NCBI GenBank assembly: GCA_030248215.1
Contig: JASANG010002391.1
Span: 1-64,000 of the forward strand
Origin: Enoplolaimus lenunculus
Taxonomy: Eukaryota > Nematoda > Enoplea > Enoplida > Thoracostomopsidae
Length of the DNA: 64,000 nt
Direction of reading: 5' to 3'
A model generated the notes under the pieces. It had not been told where the DNA came from. It saw only the letters and a list, made by a program, of their open reading frames with translations, and did not search any database. The translations under genes and the position numbers were made by a program. Shown here one piece after another: positions 57,201-64,000 of this stretch. How positions within the stretch are numbered: the stretch's first letter is position 1; the number at the start of each line of letters is the position of its first letter.

Positions 57201-59563
57201 ATTTGTCGACAGACCTTCAAACCGATAATTTAATTGTTAGCTAATAGCTAATTTGCATAATAGCATAATTGATAAGCCTAAGTAAGACTTTTTGCAATAT
57301 TTCACTAATTATTAGGGTTAGTGAAGGGTTTTTCGATGCAAGAATCTGAATGAATAATTACTAGTAAAATCGGCGTGAACCAGACTAACGTCAAATTATA
57401 GGAACCGCTTTCGTATGTAATTGTATGCTATTAATAATAATAATTCTTAATAATTCTTATTGAAGTGTACGTTATAAGTTTAATAACATGAGTATTAGAA
57501 GTATAAAATTTGTTATTCGAGTTAGAAGTAATTTAGTGTTGTGTGAGCACGTTCGTCAGTACTTATGTAGTAGCAAATACGATTTGGTTTGCTTTAAGAG
57601 CTTCGTTAGGCTATAATTATTGACACAAATTTATTCATTATATGAAAGCTATTAAATTCTATTTTTGTTGCAAGCACCCAAATTCGCATGAGCAATGAAT
57701 GTAATCAGACAATAGGATGTTAGGAATGGCACTTCGTCCAGTTGTCTAGCGCCTGTTTCTTTTCATGCCCATGAAAATCACATCTATTTTTGAATTTATT
57801 TCAGGAATTTTTGAAGTTGTCATTATATGGATGTGCCAGTTGTACGATGGACATACGTCAACATTGCTCTACTCAGGCTCATATCTTCCACTGAGCATTT
57901 TCCTAAGACAAAGCGACCCAGACGAATTGCGGTTTTGGTCTGAGCTGTTTGCGTTGGTCAAAGATATTACTGCGTGCCGGCTTGATGAAGCTGGCATTTC
58001 GTTGTACGCAGCGTTGACGATTATTGCACCAGGTATGATCGTAATTGAACTGCGCTTGCAGATTTTTAAAATTAAGCAGTTAGCTTGTTGGGAAAACTTC
58101 TAGCTCACTAGTTGAAAGTGCTGTACTCAGCTGACACTTACGGATTCAGATATAAAAAGATGTTAAAGCCAAATCCCAGTTTCGCCTTCAATAACAAATA
58201 AAACACAAATACACTAATTTTCTGTTAACTGTTCGTAGTCGTAATTTTATTTTATTTACTATACATTAACATTTTTGTTCGCACGAAAGTTTTAGCATTT
58301 CAATAGTATCCGGTAAGCATGAATACCAGAGCCGCATTGCGAATTTTTGCCAGATATTCATTCGCAACCTGGCGGACTGAAGGTCATACCCTGACTTTGG
58401 CGTATCGTATGCGATGTAAAAATACTAAATGTTTCTGGATAATGCAGTGTTGTAATTATATATTTTGTTTTTTGTTTTAGATCGACCACATTTAACCTCA
58501 ATTGATCAAATTTCTGCGCTCAATTTGAGAGTCAGCCAAGCGTTACTCTACTCTCTTCGCCGACATGATAGTTCAGGTTAGTGACATTTTGAATTATACA
58601 GAGAATTTTGTAGAATTTTTACCTGAAAATTGCCGGTGTTTTCAAACGATATTTTTTGTTTTTAATGATTATCTGTCAACCTTGGCCTTGCGTATCAGAC
58701 CAGGATAGCGCCGTAATAATATATTTTATGAAATAATAATTTAAAGTAATTTCTGAGATAATATTATTCGCCTGTCAATCTTGTAGTAAGCGCTGTTAAC
58801 GTGCGATCAAATTGTTAACTCGTTTCTAATTTACATGAATTTTGTAAAACAGCTTAGTTTGCTTATTGTTTTAAACTTTTACCGACATTATTGTATCTTG
58901 TAAGTAGCGTTCAACCGATATATCTCTATCGGTAAAATTAGGGTATCTGTATCGTTATAGGTATGTATTTTGGGGAGCATACCTCTGTCAGACGAATTGA
59001 GTTAAATAATACTTGCGTAACGTTTAAGATATATACAGCTTATAATGGGGCAATTGCGAATATTGAATTGAGTTGAGGATAGTTCAGAGTCAAACGCAGG
59101 TTAACTAGTACACTTCAGTTTAATGAAATAGTGGCATACGGCCACTTTTATTATTTTCTGCCAGGAAGGTAGGAGAGTAAATATTTGCATTAGTCACGCA
59201 CAGGTAGTCTTCATTTCCCATTTACCAGTTATGTGGTATTGTGTACAGCTCAGCTATTAGCATCGATATCCAAATAGCGGTATCGTTATATAGGCGTTTC
59301 ACAGTATCGGTTGGACACTGCTTGTAAGTGCTCTTACTGTGTGATTTAACTTTAGCTTAACGTCTGTTTCAGACTCGGGCACTGGTGTATTTGAACGTCT
59401 TTGTTCGTTGAAGCCACGACTGCGTGAACTGTCTCAGCGTCATGTTGAGCTGCTTGCAAAAGCGCTTGCTGATAATCCGGTGCTAGAATTGCCACCTTTG
59501 TATCGAGAATTGTTCGCACTATCAACGCTTTCAGCAGATCAAGGGTCAGAAGAAGAATTTTAA
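51213..59563 (+). CDS. nhr-23: NHR-23/HR3/ROR-type nuclear receptor (NR1F), 8 visible exons
   Basis: Orphan receptor of the ROR/HR3 group; in nematodes and insects it drives moulting-cycle transcription. Exons: about 51213-51668, 52430-52523, 53076-54610, 55000-55124, 55917-56049, 57805-58032, 58481-58576 and 59373-59563; phases agree throughout. From ATG 51338, 910 residues. The frame is open upstream to an acceptor near 51213, so more N-terminus is likely. DNA-binding domain [20 protein letters not shown]... with P-box [24 protein letters not shown], then the T/A-box [17 protein letters not shown] continued in exon 2. Exon 3 is a 512-residue low-complexity hinge with a poly-Asn run (about 54067-54120). 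Ligand-binding domain: helix 3-5 signature [31 protein letters not shown] and AF-2 [13 protein letters not shown]-terminal tail follows AF-2, as in ROR/HR3. No frameshift or stop seen. Confidence 0.93.
54918..54976 (+). repeat. (GTA)n microsatellite before a receptor exon
   Basis: About nine GTA units plus variants (GTTGTCGGTGGTAGTGG), ending 24 bp before the exon at 55000. It lies in the intron, close to the polypyrimidine tract. Confidence 0.85.
55233..55392. mobile_element. GGTCTCGG-ended element, short full copy (receptor intron)
   Basis: Starts AGGGTGTGCGGTTTCGG and ends ACCGAGACCGCACATCCCT, an inverted repeat. GGCTGGTCTCGGTCTCGG lies in the left arm. At 160 bp it is less than half the length of the 41075 copy, so it is an internally deleted form. 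Confidence 0.65.
56128..56425. mobile_element. CCGAATCCGAATC-rich foldback element (receptor intron)
   Basis: The left edge GTGGCACCGAATCCACGATTC followed by AACCGAATCCGAATC faces a right edge with AATCCGAATCTGAAC and ACCGAATCCGAGTCCG. The same end, inverted (GTGGATTCTGTGCCAC), occurs at 62680, showing a dispersed family. Confidence 0.55.
57085..57335 (+). repeat. Imperfect tandem duplication (receptor intron)
   Basis: CTAATTTGCATAATTAGTTAAGC, then GACTTTTT and TAATTATTAGGGTTA (57090-57150), recurs as CTAATTTGCATAATAGCATAA, GACTTTTT and TAATTATTAGGGTTA at 57240-57325; unit about 150 bp. Just upstream is GTCAGTCCGTCCGTCCG (57030), a simple repeat. Confidence 0.55.
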
Positions 59564-59654
59564 CAGAAGTTTGACAAGGGGAAATTGAAGGCTAGTCTTT
59601 AAGTCTCCTGCTGTTATCCGCTAGGAGCCACTTTTGTAGTTCCCCTTACACAGT

Positions 59655-59766
59655 GGTAACGTTTGGCTTAAACATAGGCTTAGACTTAGTTATAAGCTTG
59701 GAGGCTTAGTCGTAGGAATATTTTAATTCTACTGTTGCGGCCGTCAGCTATACGTGGGTCGTTTGT
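59655..59766 (+). mobile_element. Telomere-hexamer MITE fragment after the receptor gene
   Basis: GGCTTAAACATAGGCTTAGAC, GGAGGCTTAGTCGTAGGAAT and a right end ACTGTTGCGGCCGTCAGCTATACGTGGGTC. The left end is missing. It lies about 90 bp after the receptor stop codon, so it may be part of the 3' UTR. Confidence 0.55.
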
Positions 59767-61634
59767 GGTGCGGAGAACTTTTCTGAGTTTTTAAATCTGT
59801 GTACTACGTTGTACCTATTTAGCTATCATTATTTAGTGATAAGCATTGTAACTTTTGAACCAATTAACGATGACGTTTCAAAAATTTAGCTCATTTGTGC
59901 ACTAGGTTTTACTCTATTTACGTATTATTAGTTTGATTTTAATTTAAGATCTTGTTTGTGTATTGTTGTTTCACTGAACATTTATTTATTCTAGTTGTAA
60001 GCTGTGTAGTGCGAAACGCACAAAATTCTTATTCTTTTGGACAGTTAAAAAGACAACGCCGTTTGTAAGCAGACTAACGGTGGTGGTATGGGACGCTGTC
60101 TATCGCTGTGCATCGTCGTACGCGAGTAACTAACGTACGATACCCCACGGTAACAGGAGCCGACGGAGGACGCATGTGACATGCATAGCGCCGCCCTTGG
60201 TTTGCTTTCAAACAGGGTTGTCTGTGTAGCCGGGAGACATTAACAAGTTTTAAAACGTATACCGCCACCCCGGATCTGATTGGCAGATGGAAAAAGAGAG
60301 CCGGTTTTTGTTATTTTATTATTGGTTAAAAGTATGGTAGGTAGTTGTGTCAGTGTGGAACAACAATTACGTGCTATTTGAGATGTTCCGGTAACAAATT
60401 GGGACGAATATGTGTTTCGGAAACGACATATTATATATGTTAGGTAGTTGTGATAGTGTGGAACATCGATAACGTACTATTTGAGATATTTGGACGAATA
60501 ATTGGGACCAATAAGTGTTTCGAACATGACATATATACCAATCTGGTAAGTTAGAAACCATTCGGTTTAATATTTGCGAAAAAAATTTTAAGTTAGGTCA
60601 CATGTAACAACATTACTTTGTATAGTTCCGTTTTATAGTAATTATTAATCTTTTAATGTTTTCATAAATAGTGTGTGTTATTATGTTGTGTAATTTGGAT
60701 ATAATGGTATAGGAACTAGATGCCATTTGAATATGCATTTTTGTGGCAGAACAGACAATGCCATGACATTTGATGTATGCTTTTTGTGTATATTGCTGGG
60801 GTGACGCCAGAGTGGAAACTACAGGAGCCCCATGTCCTGCGAATTAGCTATGTAACGATAAGCTTCAAAAATTTTGTCGCATATTATTTTAGCTATGCAC
60901 CTTAACTTGTCGCACACAGCCAAATCAGTTTTGACCCATTGACTCAATTTTTTTTGTAATTTCAATGATATTTTATTGACAGGTAAGTATACTTGAGTAG
61001 TAATTTATTAATCATAAAGATCACGTCGTATTTATTGAGAAAATATGCGATATAGTTTGTTGGTAATTTTATGCTGATGTAGAAATTAATTCACGCCCAA
61101 ACATACCAGTCTTATAAGTGCTAGTGGCGCAATACTGCAAGCCGAAATCTTGGTTCCACCCATGATATATTGCCGATACGACTTGATTTTGGGCCATTTT
61201 ATTGAAGACGAAGAAGAACAAGAAAATGAAGGTATTAATTACTTACATGCATATTATAGATAGAATATTGTTATTTTTTTGCATCAAGTGCTTCCAAATA
61301 ATTATTGTGTTTATGTTGGTGTTGTAATTATTATTATGCAACGATCTGATTTGTTTTACAGGAAACTTTACCAGTATTTTTATTATTTTTATACAGTACA
61401 TACATACATTTTTTGCTGTTGTTTTGTTGACGTTTACGTAGAGTTTTGGACATTTTTGTGCCACGGATGCAAGTATTGGTTAGTTGGCGATTTTTAATTA
61501 TTTTTATATTCTCGGCTGTATACGGCGTTTATCTCGCATAACAGCCATGATGGAGATCTTCACTGAAACCAGAGACTACTAATTTTTGTGAAAGCTAGGC
61601 GATTACGGTCAAATACGGAACTGGCACTAAAATG
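59767..61634. other. Intergenic DNA
   Basis: No gene recognised. 60336-60545 holds a two-unit duplication (see separate entry). The 64-residue minus-strand frame at 60074-60268 has no family resemblance. TTATTA-rich stretches make up most of 61240-61500. Confidence 0.4.
60336..60545 (+). repeat. Two-unit tandem duplication, about 103 bp
   Basis: GTAGTTGTGTCAGTGTGGAAC (60341) recurs as GTAGTTGTGATAGTGTGGAAC (60444), and both are followed by GTGCTATTTGAGAT-like, TGGGAC and TGTGTTTCGGAAACGACATAT-like segments in the same order. Confidence 0.7.
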
Positions 61635-61813
61635 GACCGATGTTACCTTTAGGGCAATAACTGTAAATTAAACATATTTCGGAACCTAAGACTCAAAACC
61701 TAAGTGTTGAAAATTGTGTGAACTTAAGAGTGTAAACGTAAGCCTAAAAATGTAAGCCTACTGTTCTGCAGTGCCACGAGAAAATGGGCCAATCCCTAAA
61801 AGTAACATGGGCC
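61635..61813 (-). mobile_element. Telomere-hexamer MITE, variant-end subfamily
   Basis: The left end GACCGATGTTACCTTTAGGGC and right end CCCTAAAAGTAACATGGGCC are inverted repeats of the ATGTTACTTTTAGGG type. Interior units CCTAAGTG, GTAAGCCTAAAAATGTAAGC are worn. No 8-bp match in the flanks. Confidence 0.65.
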
Positions 61814-63035
61814 TTATAACAACATGTATACAATCTAAGGACGTGTGTTGTGTTGCAAGTACATACTACAACAACTATGCTAAATTGGTATGTATTTGCT
61901 ACTTTTATTTAATATGCAGTTTTTTGAACAGTATTAACATTTCGTATTTTATTGCTTTCATTACAAATTCGTAAAAAAAGTATGCAAATATCAGCGTCTT
62001 CAACTAGGAAACGACCGTTTTGCTCACCCAACGCCGCTTTGAAAAACGCTCCAATTGAATTTGGAACTCAACCGAACTCAACCGAACTCAACTCACCATA
62101 AGTACTCGATCGCGGGTTGCTTGCGAAAAAAATTGAATAAACATCAATGGATATTGTGATTTTCCGAAAACATTTACTGTAAACAAAATTGCATACTTTT
62201 CGAATTTTATTTTATTCAACTTTTCTTCCATTCATTAATGCCAAAGATGTGTTGTTGTTTAATTGGTTTTGATTTGAAATTATTTGTAATGTATATTTTG
62301 TAATGGTCAGCTCCGTCGCTTGGATGTGAAGTAATCAAACAGCGGTTGATTTAGCATTTAAGTTTTAAGCTAAAAAGATTTTCGAAAAGTAAAATTTGTG
62401 TTCGCTTTCGTCGTGCAGTTTTTGAAATTTGCATATTTTAGCGTAATTTAGGCTTAGAATTAAGGTTATATGCGAATTAAGAATATATGCGTACGTTCAT
62501 GTTTCGGATTTAGGCGTAGGTTTGCGTTCAAGCTTACACTTAAGCTTTAGCTAAAGAGGGTCGTATGTAATAGCTAAACGGGTTGGATTCGGATTCGCCA
62601 GCGATTGGAATTTGGCTAATTATTAATGGATTCGGATTTGGCCAATTAGTAGTGGATTCGGATTTGGTCAAATCGTGGATTCTGTGCCACCCGGATATTA
62701 GTACCATGAAACGTTTTCTAAGGTTGGGCTCTGTCTGAAATTATGTGGCTATCGTCTCCTCAGATTGCATGTCTGTTTAATGGACCTGTATATGCTGTTT
62801 GTGTTTGGCGTAGCTGTATCTATACTTAAATATTCACAACGCATTTAATATGTACATAACGCAAAATCTATTATTTCTCCTGATTTGACGTTTTTTTACT
62901 TCAGAAAATGTTTGCTAAACAAAATTTAATACAGGAAACAGGACAGAACCGGATGTGATCCGATACCTGAACCTGATTAGGATGTCCGACTTTTTACTTG
63001 AGTCAAATATAAGGCAAATACATTACTAGTATGCA
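61814..63035. other. Intergenic DNA with decayed repeats
   Basis: 62085-62100 has three copies of CAACCGAACT-like sequence; 62440-62560 has TTTAGGCTTAGAATTAAGG and GGATTTAGGCGTAGG, a worn hexamer MITE; 62580-62700 has GGATTCGGATTTGG repeats ending GTGGATTCTGTGCCACCCGG, matching the element at 56128. No gene. Confidence 0.4.
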
Positions 63036-63177
63036 CATGCCCTTAGCCAGCTCACCTTGCTAGGGGGTGCTAAAAATTTTTAGGAGGGGTATTCAAGGGT
63101 ATTTAATGACTTGCAAGCAAAGTTGAAATTTTTCTAGGGGGGCTCAGCCCCCCCCCCCCCGTTTGGCTACGGGCCCG
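63036..63177 (+). mobile_element. CGGGCCCGTAGCCA-ended MITE, copy 4, perfect 8-bp TSD
   Basis: Left end CATGCCCTTAGCCAGCTCACC and right end TTTGGCTACGGGCCCG. A perfect duplication AGTATGCA flanks it (63028-63035 and 63178-63185). A C-homopolymer of about 13 lies near the right end. This copy defines the family limits. Confidence 0.8.
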
Positions 63178-63185
63178 AGTATGCA

Positions 63186-64000
63186 GAAGTTAAATGATAA
63201 ACTAAACAAATTGAACAATCGGTTACTACTATAATTTGGTATAATTTTTTTATTGTTTATGCCGCAGGTTTTGCAAAATTTGACTCTGTAAACCGTAGCA
63301 TTTTTTTTATTTTTATGAGCTTAAACTACAAAACCTGGTTGAAATCACAGACAGAAAAATGTTTCGATGCGCGAGGGTTTGGTTGAAAAATAATTATATT
63401 TTAAATTTAAATTTTAATTTGTACAAAATACAAAAGTTTTGGATTGTTAGTTAATTCGGCGTAAAATAACATCAGTATTTGCTTTTAATTATTTAACTTT
63501 ATTTGCTATTATATATATTTTATATCAGGGTTCGTATTCTTAACACTGTGTGTGTTGCATCTATGGTCAGTTAGTGATATGTGTAATAACGTTTGAATGA
63601 ATGAATGAACGAACTCGGACTTCATTTTAAATTTGGAACGCTGTATCATTCGAAATTGTTCCGAATGGTGTGTATTTAAGTAGCGTTTTGTAGAATATAG
63701 GCGTAGGCTTAGGCTTAGGTGTAGGCTTAGGCTTAGGCTTAGGCTTATTAAAAAAGCCGACTGTTAGTAGTTGGCGATAAGTGGCGACACAGTACGCAGT
63801 TTCAAGGATACGGCCTAATGGTGCCAGTTTGAAATGGCGAGCGAACAGTGTATATACGGGTTTTTGAAATGTATATATATTCTCTATTGATCTGTGTGAT
63901 TGTGTAGAATTGTGTGCTTTTATAGCTTCGACTGTGTATTTTTGGCTAAAATGGCTTAAAAAGATAACGCCATGATTGGTGGGTTTTATAGCGCGATTCG
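63186..64000. other. AT-rich intergenic DNA ending in a telomere-hexamer run
   Basis: No gene seen to the window end. At 63697-63752 there is GTAGGCTTAGGCTTAGGTGTAGG followed by four TTAGGC units, without recognisable MITE ends. Confidence 0.5.

Overview
The window looks like AT-rich, repeat-dense nuclear DNA from an animal, most probably a nematode. The hexamer TTAGGC, the nematode telomere repeat, recurs throughout as short internal arrays. There is also an HR3/NHR-23 nuclear receptor and a degenerin-type channel. Genes have many GT-AG introns, often full of mobile elements. Large introns and the absence of obvious operon spacing would fit a basal (clade I-like) nematode better than Caenorhabditis, but that is inference.

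Layout. 238-835 (-): first coding exon of a DEG/ENaC channel whose remainder lies left of the window. 860-17500: intergenic DNA made of small non-autonomous DNA transposons, minisatellites and AT-rich sequence, with one unexplained 132-residue frame at 13802-14200. 17529-18860 (-): ALG5, the dolichyl-phosphate glucosyltransferase. 18953-28800: a mobile-element block, with hAT-like and tRNA-headed repeats flanking a broken Ty3/gypsy fossil that is split by a nearly 4-kb LINE with a perfect 13-bp target duplication. 30222-39858 (+): VPS35L, a Commander/retriever subunit, in 11 inferred exons. 42176-45291 (+): HTATIP2/TIP30-like oxidoreductase in 5 exons. 46412-47629: a nested repeat containing three tandem piggyBac-like units, each carrying a tRNA-like promoter. 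About 51210-59563 (+): nhr-23/HR3/ROR-type receptor with an unusually long Asn-rich hinge. 59564-64000: intergenic DNA with more repeats.

The genes are unrelated housekeeping or regulatory genes: N-glycosylation donor synthesis, endosomal recycling, an SDR-fold oxidoreductase and moulting control. They do not form a pathway.

The most unusual content is the mobile DNA. One MITE family has GGCCCATGTATAGAACAGGG-type inverted ends, makes 8-bp target duplications and carries TTAGGC arrays inside. A second, almost fully palindromic family is flanked by identical 2-bp repeats that are always TA, TG or CA. A third is a piggyBac-like/tRNA chimera amplified in tandem. Several hAT-like families share CAGGG...ACCGG ends with 8-bp duplications. 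Exon boundaries were inferred by eye from homology, reading phase and GT-AG sites. No search or alignment program was run, and identifications rest on remembered family sequences.
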